Origin: Myxococcales bacterium
GTDB taxonomy: Bacteria > Myxococcota > UBA727 > GCA-2721815
Assembly (NCBI GenBank): GCA_002721815.1
Contig: PBLQ01000064.1
Span: 1 to 64,000, forward strand
Length of the DNA: 64,000 nucleotides
Direction of reading: 5' to 3'
Below are positions 36,563 through 43,807 of the stretch, piece after piece. The first letter of the stretch is position 1, and each line of letters begins with the position of its first letter. The translations under genes were made by a program, and so were the position numbers. The notes below the pieces were generated by a model. That model was not told the DNA's origin. It saw only the letters and a list, made by a program, of their open reading frames with translations, and ran no database searches.

Positions 36563-37120
36563 CTAAGAAAAAAAACCGCGAATATCTGGTTGGGGATTCG
36601 GAATCAGTTCTTTGGCCAAAATGAATTCTTGTAAATATGAATGTTCCAACGCAAACACTGCAGCTTCTACATCTGCCAGGACGCCAGCCAAAATGAAAAA
36701 TCCTTTGCCGCCAATGCCCTTCGCTAAATGCAGCTTTAACAGACCCACTTCTGCAGCCTTAAGGGCCAAATCCGCGGCCTCCAATGTTTGCGCCACGCGA
36801 TCCATTTCGATGATGGCCACTGCCGCCGGAGAGGCTTGTGTAAATTGACCCGCCAGAGCCGCCAGTAAATCGGGATGAACCTGAGGCAACAGCATAGATG
36901 CGATCAACGACGTCCCAGCAGACTCTTGCGCCGCATCCATGGCTTCTTCAATGGAAGCGATTTCACCCGCGAAAAGAATGATAAATTTTCCAGGCGTCAC
37001 GGGATGGGCCCACCGAACGGTCACGCGAGCTCTTTTGGCCAGCATGTCCATGACCGAATAGCCTCGTGCGATGGATTCTGTCTCCACCAATGCCAACGCT
37101 TCCAAGCCATTCGTCGTCAT
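36563..37120 (-). CDS. Microcompartment shell protein, tandem BMC (BMC-T)
   Basis: 185 residues with two BMC domains in tandem, which form pseudohexameric trimers in the shell. Domain one: LALVETESIARGYSVMDML with KFIILFAGEIASIEEAMDAA. Domain two: AVAIIEMDRVAQTLEAADLA with KGFFILAGVLADVEAAVFAL. Both repeats show the ordered BMC pattern of an E-T/D-x-x-x-A helix start and a glycine-rich strand before an acidic helix. It closely recalls, from memory, the BMC-T Hoch_5812 of Haliangium ochraceum. Last gene of the shell cluster, 14 bp after the aldehyde dehydrogenase. Confidence 0.92.
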   Translation of the reverse strand: MTTNGLEALALVETESIARGYSVMDMLAKRARVTVRWAHPVTPGKFIILFAGEIASIEEAMDAAQESAGTSLIASMLLPQVHPDLLAALAGQFTQASPAAVAIIEMDRVAQTLEAADLALKAAEVGLLKLHLAKGIGGKGFFILAGVLADVEAAVFALEHSYLQEFILAKELIPNPQPDIRGFFS

Positions 37121-37134
37121 GGGGCCACCTGGGA

Positions 37135-38616
37135 TTAGATGATCCTAAAATGATCTTTGAGAGTGCATCTGCGTTCGCGACTAAAGGACACCGCTGTGGT
37201 CAAACCTTCACCCGTAGGTGACGCGATGGTGAACGAGGTATACCCTTCACCGTCAAGGCCCAGGCCTGCATAGGTGGGTGCGTTCTTCACGAAAATCGAA
37301 ACGTCCATGGCCCGCGCCATGTGATGCAGCGCGTTGATGTTCGTGGAATGCATGGCGGCGGTATGCCCAAAACCATGCTCAGCGCGAACAGCGGCAGCGA
37401 TGGCTTCTTCCACACTCCCCACGCGAACCATGCCCAGGACTGGCATCAATAACTCCGCTTGGATAAAGGGATGATCTTCGCTGTCCACTTCACACAATAA
37501 GATTCTGGTGTTGGCGGGAACATCTTTTCCAATGGCTTTTGCGATTTTAGCCGCGTCTTGGCCAACCCAATCTTTCACTGCATGGCCATCATGCACCACG
37601 AGTTTTTCGAGCTTGTTAATCTCTTGTCGAGACATTTCCACCGCGCCTTGGGTGCACATTTCTTTTTTGAGTAAATCGGCAATATCGCTGACCGCGAAAA
37701 TTTCTTTTTCGGCGATGCACACGATGTTGTTATCTAGACTGGCGCCCAAAACGATATCACGTCCAGCGCGTCGAATGTCTGCAGTCTCATCCACTACCAC
37801 CGGGGGGTTACCCGGGCCGCCACAAATAGCGCGTTTGCCTGAATTCATGGCAGCTTTAACCACGCCAGGGCCACCGGTAACCACCACCAGACGGATGCCC
37901 TTGTGGGTCATTAAACTGTTGGCTGATTCAATGGTGGGCTCACGAATCATACAAATCAAGTTCTCAGGCCCACCCACAGAGACGATGGCATCATTGAGCC
38001 ATTGAACAAAAGTACCACACACACCTTTTGCGGAAGGGTGAACATTGAAGACCACTGAATTGCCCGCGGCAATCATTCCAATGCCATTACAAATAATTGT
38101 TTCGGTGGCATTGGTGCATGGTGTGATCGCACCGATCACGCCAAAGGGTGCCCGTTCCAATAGAACCAAGCCGTCGTCCCCTGTTTGGCACCATGGTTTT
38201 AAAATTTCTGTTCCCGGTGTGGCCAACGCACACAGGCGGTTCTTGTTAATTTTATCATCGTATCGGCCCAAGCCGGTTTCCTGAACTGCCATTTGTGACA
38301 GCTCACTCAGTTTGTTCACCGTCGCCTGGCGCATGGCCTGTACGATTTCGTCACGCTTTTTGAGTGACAAAGAATGGACCAATGTTTCGTGGGCTTGCCG
38401 GGCTGCTGCAACCGCTTGGTCAACGTCATCAAAAAGACCTCGGTTACCACGGCCAGAAGTACGGTTCGGGATGTAGACAGGCGGAGACGGTGCGCAACCT
38501 TCAGCGGGCGCTGGATTGGGACGGGTCGGTCCAGCCCCAGGTGCCAAACGTTCGACCACGCGAGACACGATTTCTTCTAACTTGCGGTCATCCAGGCCAC
38601 TTAAGCTCATGGACAA
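37135..38616 (-). CDS. CoA-acylating aldehyde dehydrogenase, microcompartment type (PduP/EutE-like)
   Basis: 493 residues. Residues 1-25 form an amphipathic helix (LDDRKLEEIVSRVVERL) followed by a Pro/Gly/Ala linker (26-58), the layout of an encapsulation peptide. The dehydrogenase domain has FGVIGAITPCTNATETIICN, VVVTGGPGVVKAAM, GGPGNPPVVVDETADI and the catalytic Cys300 in GASLDNNIVCIAEKEIF, all typical of PduP/EutE enzymes. These convert an aldehyde plus CoA and NAD to an acyl-CoA inside the shell. It is the only enzyme within the shell cluster. The substrate aldehyde is unknown. Confidence 0.95.
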   Translation of the reverse strand: MSMSLSGLDDRKLEEIVSRVVERLAPGAGPTRPNPAPAEGCAPSPPVYIPNRTSGRGNRGLFDDVDQAVAAARQAHETLVHSLSLKKRDEIVQAMRQATVNKLSELSQMAVQETGLGRYDDKINKNRLCALATPGTEILKPWCQTGDDGLVLLERAPFGVIGAITPCTNATETIICNGIGMIAAGNSVVFNVHPSAKGVCGTFVQWLNDAIVSVGGPENLICMIREPTIESANSLMTHKGIRLVVVTGGPGVVKAAMNSGKRAICGGPGNPPVVVDETADIRRAGRDIVLGASLDNNIVCIAEKEIFAVSDIADLLKKEMCTQGAVEMSRQEINKLEKLVVHDGHAVKDWVGQDAAKIAKAIGKDVPANTRILLCEVDSEDHPFIQAELLMPVLGMVRVGSVEEAIAAAVRAEHGFGHTAAMHSTNINALHHMARAMDVSIFVKNAPTYAGLGLDGEGYTSFTIASPTGEGLTTAVSFSRERRCTLKDHFRII

Positions 38617-38627
38617 GCCCCTTTCAA

Positions 38628-38948
38628 TTAACTGTCGTCATTGGAGATGGCGTGCGCATCGTACTTTTGAAACGTTGTGACCCCATCAGCATAAATCTCG
38701 TCAACAATCGCCATGATCACATGGTCGACCGGACGGTTTTGTGTCACCACCGTTTGTCGTGCCGAGGAGCCTGCAGCGTACAAGACCAATTCACCTACAC
38801 CTGCACCAACGGCGTCTGCACATACCACTGTTGGCCCATTGGGCTCTCCCTTGGGGTCTGCGCCCTGAACCAGGAGAAACTTGAGGCCCTCCAGCTCTTC
38901 GTCTTTTCTTGTAGACACCACCGTGCCAAGCACTTTTCCCAACAGCAT
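38628..38948 (-). CDS. Microcompartment vertex protein (BMC-P, EutN/CcmL family)
   Basis: 106 residues from the ATG at 38948, 6 bp after GGAG, and starting [19 protein letters not shown], the usual first strand of pentameric vertex proteins. [42 protein letters not shown] and a [12 protein letters not shown] strand follow, matching the EutN/CcmL consensus. Pentamers cap the twelve corners of the icosahedral shell. It lies between the BMC-H and aldehyde dehydrogenase genes. Confidence 0.95.
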   Translation of the reverse strand: MLLGKVLGTVVSTRKDEELEGLKFLLVQGADPKGEPNGPTVVCADAVGAGVGELVLYAAGSSARQTVVTQNRPVDHVIMAIVDEIYADGVTTFQKYDAHAISNDDS

Positions 38949-39026
38949 AAGAACTCCAAAACACTCACAACGGCGTGCCAACGAAATGGCACCCCGGTTG
39001 TGTGTCGTACTGCTCTTCCAGACGCG

Positions 39027-39326
39027 CTACTTAGCGGCTGGTTTTTTTGCGGGTCGTCCCAGAGGCAACGCGCGATCGATATTGGTGTGAGGACGTGGAA
39101 TCACATGGACACTTACCAACTCACCCACACGCTCTGCTGCACGACTGCCAGCATCGGTGGCTGCTTTCACCGCGGCCACATCGCCACGCACCACTGCAGT
39201 AACGTATCCACCGCCAACTTTTTCATAGCCCACCAACTCGACCTTGGCGGCTTTCACCATGGCATCAGCAGCTTCGACCATACCCACGAAACCACGGGTT
39301 TCAATCATTCCCAAAGCGTCAGACAT
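39027..39326 (-). CDS. Microcompartment hexameric shell protein (BMC-H)
   Basis: 99 residues with one BMC domain in the classic PduA/CcmK order: [60 protein letters not shown] and VHVIPRPH. The [13 protein letters not shown] strand and loop set the central pore. The C-terminus ([10 protein letters not shown]) is a basic tail. Only one BMC-H is present, so it would make most of the facets. GGAGGAG lies just before the ATG. Confidence 0.97.
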   Translation of the reverse strand: MSDALGMIETRGFVGMVEAADAMVKAAKVELVGYEKVGGGYVTAVVRGDVAAVKAATDAGSRAAERVGELVSVHVIPRPHTNIDRALPLGRPAKKPAAK

Positions 39327-39376
39327 CTATTGCTCCTCCGACAAAAAGACAAACACCTCATGTGTCCGTCTGAAAG

Positions 39377-40009
39377 TTATTTTTTTGCGTTCGGATTGGG
39401 AACACCTTTGATGCCCTCAATCGCCGACACAGCCGCCTTAGCGGCCTCATCAATTTCTGCTTCTGAACCACACATGTAGAGACGACCAAAAGCCCCAAAG
39501 GGTCGTACTTCGACCAGCTTCACATTTGCGGCCTTCTCTGCCTCGTTGGCCGCCTGCATAATGTAAGCTGCAGGCTCTGTTTCAAAAATAAAGAGTGATT
39601 CACCGGGCTCAATCATAGAACCGAATCGAATCTTGTTGATGATCATCGCGTGCATGGGCTCGATACCGCGCAATACCGTGTTCGAGACAATGCGAGGCTG
39701 AATGCGATCTTCTTCTTGGATACCCAGAGAATCGAGCACCGCTTGGCCACCTTGCGTGACCTCCCCTTTATCTTCGTGGTGTAATTCCAGCATGCCGAAA
39801 GCACGCTCCACCACGATGGACGCAGGAAACGCTCGGGTGGTTTTCAGCGCTGTTTCTAGCAATGCATGAATCTGCAGGCCCGGCGCAATTTCAACGAACA
39901 ATGATGCCACTTCTGGGGTGGGAAAATAGCCCTTACAGGTCGTACAAATGTGAGAAGCCAATTGAGGCTGCAGAGAATCCAAAAAGGTATAAGCTCTTAA
40001 GGTGACCAT
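39377..40009 (-). CDS. Microcompartment shell protein, tandem BMC (second BMC-T)
   Basis: 210 residues with two BMC-like domains of permuted look: domain one around residues 8-95 is divergent and contains CTTCKGYFPTPEVASLFVEI, and domain two includes GIEPMHAMIINKIRFGSMI, ESLFIFETEPAAYIMQAANE and VEVRPFGAFGRLYMCG. It resembles the larger double-stacking BMC-T trimers, comparable in position to Hoch_5816. The Cys-x-x-Cys near residue 22-25 could bind metal, but this is not established. First gene of the shell cluster, with GGAG before the ATG. Confidence 0.88.
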   Translation of the reverse strand: MVTLRAYTFLDSLQPQLASHICTTCKGYFPTPEVASLFVEIAPGLQIHALLETALKTTRAFPASIVVERAFGMLELHHEDKGEVTQGGQAVLDSLGIQEEDRIQPRIVSNTVLRGIEPMHAMIINKIRFGSMIEPGESLFIFETEPAAYIMQAANEAEKAANVKLVEVRPFGAFGRLYMCGSEAEIDEAAKAAVSAIEGIKGVPNPNAKK

Positions 40010-40112
40010 TCAAACTCCGTCTTTCGATCCGCAACACGCGGCTTGCGCTATCGTGATTAACACAAAGTTTTCATGGCGAGCAATGCTGGTGCCCCATTGA
40101 AGCAAAGAGGAC

Positions 40113-40574
40113 TTACAATGGCTGCTTTTTTGTCAGAAGAACCGGCTTCGGCGATTCGGGAATCATTTCAGAAATTTGCAGTGGAACTTTCACAAAAACC
40201 ACTTTCATGGGCATCATCTGGCCTTCCATCACTTTCGCTTGGGGCCTGACGGTCAGCCGGTAGGTTACCATGACACGGCCAGAAAGCTGATGCGCGATCA
40301 ACTCTGGAAACCCCTGCGCCTCAAAGAGTGCCCGTCCCAAATCCCGACGGGAAATATGCCAAACCCCACCCTTTAAGCGTCCGCTGAATTTGTGGATGCC
40401 ATTGGCTTTACGCTGCTCTCCAAAGACCCAAGGCCCCACCTGCATCAAGTCCCAGTGAGGCTCGTCTGCATTTTCCAGATGCCACTGCCCACCAATGGGC
40501 TTCAAATAGGCTTGAAAGAACCAGCCAATAGCGGCCAGCAGGGCGACCACCCAAAAGGCTTCCTGGATCCACAT
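40113..40574 (-). CDS. Membrane-anchored protein, unknown function
   Basis: 153 residues. An N-terminal span (residues 4-24, FWVVALLAAIGWFFQAYL) is followed by a soluble beta-rich domain with LENADEPHWDLMQVGPWVFG, FSGRLKGGVWHISR and SGRVMVTYRLTVRPQ. It has no recognised family. It sits 28 bp downstream of proS and about 100 bp upstream of the first shell gene, all minus strand. It could be co-transcribed with either, and may not be part of the microcompartment. Confidence 0.72.
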   Translation of the reverse strand: MWIQEAFWVVALLAAIGWFFQAYLKPIGGQWHLENADEPHWDLMQVGPWVFGEQRKANGIHKFSGRLKGGVWHISRRDLGRALFEAQGFPELIAHQLSGRVMVTYRLTVRPQAKVMEGQMMPMKVVFVKVPLQISEMIPESPKPVLLTKKQPL

Positions 40575-40601
40575 GAACTGGCCTCAACACTTTCTCAAGG
40601 T

Positions 40602-42320
40602 TTAGGCTCCCAGCATTTCCTGAACCTTGGCAGTGACGGCCTCCACCGCTTCCCCCAAAGGAATCGAAAGTGCGTCCGCGTCTAAATCGTGACGGTTTTT
40701 CAGCTCCAAAACACCGTTTTCAAGCCCTCTTTTGCCCAAAGTGAGTCTCAAGGGAATCCCCAAAAGGTCAGCATCTTTAAATTTAACGCCGGGTCTTTCG
40801 TTGCGTTCATCCCAAAGCACTTCCAAACCAGCAGCAGTCAAATCTTCGTAGACCTTTTGAGATGCTTCCAATAACGCGTCATCTTTGCCCAAAGACAAAA
40901 GGGTCACCTGAAAGGGGGCGATTGGCATGGGCCATTTGATGCCCGAATCGTCATGGTTTTGCTCAATGGCAGCCGCTGCGGTGCGACCAATGCCAATGCC
41001 ATAACAGCCCATCACCAAAGGTACATTTTTCCCTGATTCATCGAGCACCTCCGCGCCCATGGCCCGTGAGTATTTCTCTCCTAAGAAGAAGACATGTCCC
41101 ACTTCAATGCCTCGACGAGACTCGAAAGCCGTCCCGCAACGACCGCAAGCATCACCACCCTGCGCGGTCCTCAAGTCTGCGAACTGCGCATCAAAGTCTT
41201 TACCCACGGTCACTTGAACCAGGTGATGGTCCGTTTCATTGGCCCCACAGACCATTTCGGACAAACCGCTCAAAGCGTGGTCAGCGACGATTTTGGTGTC
41301 AGTTGGCAAACCGATAGGTCCCACAAAACCTGCGGGGGCCTTCAAATGGCTTTGTACTTCGGCGTCTTCCAACAGGCGGGCGTCGGTGGCGTTAAGGGCC
41401 CGCTTCAATTTGACCTCGTTAACGTCATGATCGCCCCGGCACAGGGCCACCACGGGTTGATCGTCCACCAAAAACAACACCGCTTTGATCACCTGTGACG
41501 GAGGCACTCCTAAGAAGTTAGAGACGTCTTCGATGGTTTTGGTATCCGGTGTGAGCACTTTTTCATGAGGGCCAGACGCCGCCATGGGCGCCCCCTCTGA
41601 AGCCTGAATTTCTGCCAATTCCACGTTGGCCGCATATCCACATCCGCCACAAGTGACGATGGCGTCCTCTCCGGTGTCCGCCAAAACCTGAAATTCATGG
41701 GACCGGTTTCCACCAATGGCCCCCGTATCGGCTTCAACGGGCCTGAAAGCCAACCCGCAACGGTTAAAAATACGCTCATAGGCCGCATACATTTTATCAT
41801 AGGTCAGCTGCGCCCCAGCCTCATCAAGATCAAAGGAGTAGGCATCTTTCATGATGAATTCACGACCGCGCATCAGGCCAAAACGGGGTCGAATCTCGTC
41901 CCGAAATTTCGTTTGAATTTGATATAAGGATAAAGGCACCTGCCTGTAGCTTTTGACTTCGTCACGTACCAGTGCTGTCACCACCTCTTCGTGGGTGGGT
42001 CCGATGCAAAAATCGCCACCCTTGCGGTCTTTCAATCGTAAAAGTTCGGCCCCATATTGCTGCCACCGGCCCGACTCGGTCCAAAGCTCTGCCGGCTGAA
42101 CCGCTGGCATGAGTAACTCTTGGGCTCCCGCGCGGTTCATCTCTTCTCGAACGATTTGCTCCACCTTCCGCAACACACGCCAGCCGAGCGGTAAATAGTT
42201 ATATATTCCGGCGGCCACCTTGCGGATATAACCGGCCCGGACCATGAGTTTATGACTGACCACCTGGGCATCGGCAGGTTCTTGTCGCAAAGTGGGAATT
42301 AACATCTCGGAATATCGCAT
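40602..42320 (-). CDS. proS: Prolyl-tRNA synthetase (bacterial type)
   Basis: Charges tRNA-Pro with proline. The 572-residue size and the start MRYSEMLIPTLRQEPADAQV are those of the bacterial ProS form. Class II motif regions are seen (IVREEMNRAGAQELLMPAVQ, FRDEIRPRFGLMRGREFIMK). Between them sits the YbaK/INS editing domain (VSNFLGVPPSQVIKAVLFLV, residues about 240-390) that removes mischarged alanine. The anticodon domain is at the C-terminus. GIGIGRTAAAAIEQNHDDSG is the class II motif 3 region. Confidence 0.97.
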   Translation of the reverse strand: MRYSEMLIPTLRQEPADAQVVSHKLMVRAGYIRKVAAGIYNYLPLGWRVLRKVEQIVREEMNRAGAQELLMPAVQPAELWTESGRWQQYGAELLRLKDRKGGDFCIGPTHEEVVTALVRDEVKSYRQVPLSLYQIQTKFRDEIRPRFGLMRGREFIMKDAYSFDLDEAGAQLTYDKMYAAYERIFNRCGLAFRPVEADTGAIGGNRSHEFQVLADTGEDAIVTCGGCGYAANVELAEIQASEGAPMAASGPHEKVLTPDTKTIEDVSNFLGVPPSQVIKAVLFLVDDQPVVALCRGDHDVNEVKLKRALNATDARLLEDAEVQSHLKAPAGFVGPIGLPTDTKIVADHALSGLSEMVCGANETDHHLVQVTVGKDFDAQFADLRTAQGGDACGRCGTAFESRRGIEVGHVFFLGEKYSRAMGAEVLDESGKNVPLVMGCYGIGIGRTAAAAIEQNHDDSGIKWPMPIAPFQVTLLSLGKDDALLEASQKVYEDLTAAGLEVLWDERNERPGVKFKDADLLGIPLRLTLGKRGLENGVLELKNRHDLDADALSIPLGEAVEAVTAKVQEMLGA

Positions 42321-42547
42321 CTTTTTCCTCTTTTTTTCCTAGAACCATCCTCTTGAAACAGCTCGATCAAAAATGCAAGCGCCATCGATCATTTGGGATT
42401 TAAACCTAAAGTAACACTTTGACGTTTCGGTTCTGAACCCATTGAATTTCATTGACTTTTTTGGCCAAAAATTTGTTCTTCCCCCTTGATTATGAGAGTT
42501 AGCCACCGGACACAAGGGTTGAAAACCCCTATCTTTTTGAGCTTTGA

Positions 42548-43660
42548 ATGAAACGTTTTTGGAAGTTTTTCGTATTTTTAGCGCTTTTCTCCCAAAGTGG
42601 AGAACTGCTTGCTGAGCAGCATGTTCGAATTGCTGTGGGGCGCTTCCAAGCCCAAATCCACATCCAGGGCAAAGATCTCAAAATTCAACCGATGGATTTG
42701 CCAGCGTTTACTGCGGCCAATGAACTCAAATGTACCCCTGCATCCAAAGGTTTTCGATGCGGGGGCAAGTTGCTTCTCACCAACAAGCTTCGTGTGAGCA
42801 GCGCGGGCCGTTTGAAACTCAACAACCACGAATATCGGCGGGAGTTGGAGTTGATTTCCCGCACCCACAAAAATAAAGAAGAAGTCTTGGTGGTCCATCC
42901 CATTCCCTTGGAGGAGTATCTGGTGGGCATCGTCTCCAGCGAGGTCCCATCCAGCTGGCCCCTGGAAGCGCTGAAGGCACAAGCCATCGCGGCAAGAACC
43001 TTTGCCCTGTGGAAAAAATACGAGCGCATTGATTTGCCGTACCACATGGAATCCACCGTCTTAGACCAAGTGTATTCAGGTGCCAGTCGCGAGTTCGATT
43101 CAGCCCGAAAGGCAGTCCGACAGACCTACGGCGAGATTCTCACCCACCGGCATCGGCCCATTCACGCCTACTTCCACTCCACCTGTGGGAAGCAAACCGA
43201 AAGCGCAGAAGAAGGATGGGGCATGAGCCTGAGCTATTTGCCCGGGTCCAAATGCCCCAATTGCAAAGTATCTGACCGCCATGGTTGGTCGACCCAGATT
43301 CCCCAAACCCAAATAGACCAGGCCTTTAAGAGCTTGCTCGGCGAAAAAGTCAAAGAAATCAAAATCTTAAGTCGTTCTAAGTCTGGGCGTATGAAAAAGG
43401 TGGCCCTGATTGGTCGCAACAAAAAGAAGACGGTGACCGGCGTCGATATCCGCAGAATGTTGGGCTACAGTAAGCTTCGGTCCACTTTGGTGACTGAAAT
43501 GGCCAAAAACTCAAAGGGCTTCGTCTTCAAAGGGCGTGGCTCTGGTCATGGCGTAGGGATGTGCCAATGGGGCGCCAAAGGAATGGCGGATTTGGGACGC
43601 TCAGCAGAGGAAATTCTGTCCCATTACTACCCGAAAACCCGTGTTCGTCGCATGTACTAA
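42548..43660 (+). CDS. SpoIID-domain (amidase enhancer-like) secreted protein
   Basis: 370 residues with a signal peptide ending near LLA-EQ. The SpoIID domain appears as LEEYLVGIVSSEVPSSWPLEALKAQAIAARTFAL in two runs, with the catalytic-type glutamate in SSEVP, then YHSTCGKQTESAEE-like (FHSTCGKQTE) and GRGSGHGVGMCQWGAKGMA near the C-terminus, the family hallmark. SpoIID-type proteins are lytic transglycosylases acting on denuded peptidoglycan glycan strands; homologues outside sporulators are widespread. It is divergent from proS over 227 bp. Confidence 0.92.
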   Translation: MKRFWKFFVFLALFSQSGELLAEQHVRIAVGRFQAQIHIQGKDLKIQPMDLPAFTAANELKCTPASKGFRCGGKLLLTNKLRVSSAGRLKLNNHEYRRELELISRTHKNKEEVLVVHPIPLEEYLVGIVSSEVPSSWPLEALKAQAIAARTFALWKKYERIDLPYHMESTVLDQVYSGASREFDSARKAVRQTYGEILTHRHRPIHAYFHSTCGKQTESAEEGWGMSLSYLPGSKCPNCKVSDRHGWSTQIPQTQIDQAFKSLLGEKVKEIKILSRSKSGRMKKVALIGRNKKKTVTGVDIRRMLGYSKLRSTLVTEMAKNSKGFVFKGRGSGHGVGMCQWGAKGMADLGRSAEEILSHYYPKTRVRRMY

Positions 43661-43741
43661 TAAAGTGCATCCAAATCCCCTTAACATGTGACAAAAGCTC
43701 CGAATTTTTGCATGCTTCATCAGTATGCATTGCTGAAAGGG

Positions 43742-43756
43742 ATCTGCACTGCAGAT
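43742..43756. promoter_or_regulatory. Perfect 15-bp palindrome upstream of the nucleotidase gene
   Basis: The run ATCTGCA-C-TGCAGAT lies 52 bp before the nucleotidase start in a 147-bp gap with no other feature. A perfect inverted repeat there could be an operator for a dimeric regulator. There is no second copy in the window that I found and no known consensus matched. Confidence 0.25.
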
Positions 43757-43807
43757 TGAGCCCCACGAGTCTGCTCAAAAGCGATTTAACACCGGAGAAC
43801 CAAATAC

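Noticed and set aside
42321-42547. Candidate sigma-70 promoter (TTGACT at 42452) between proS and the SpoIID-like gene
   Set aside because: No acceptable -10 box lies 16-18 bases downstream, so it is not reported as a promoter.
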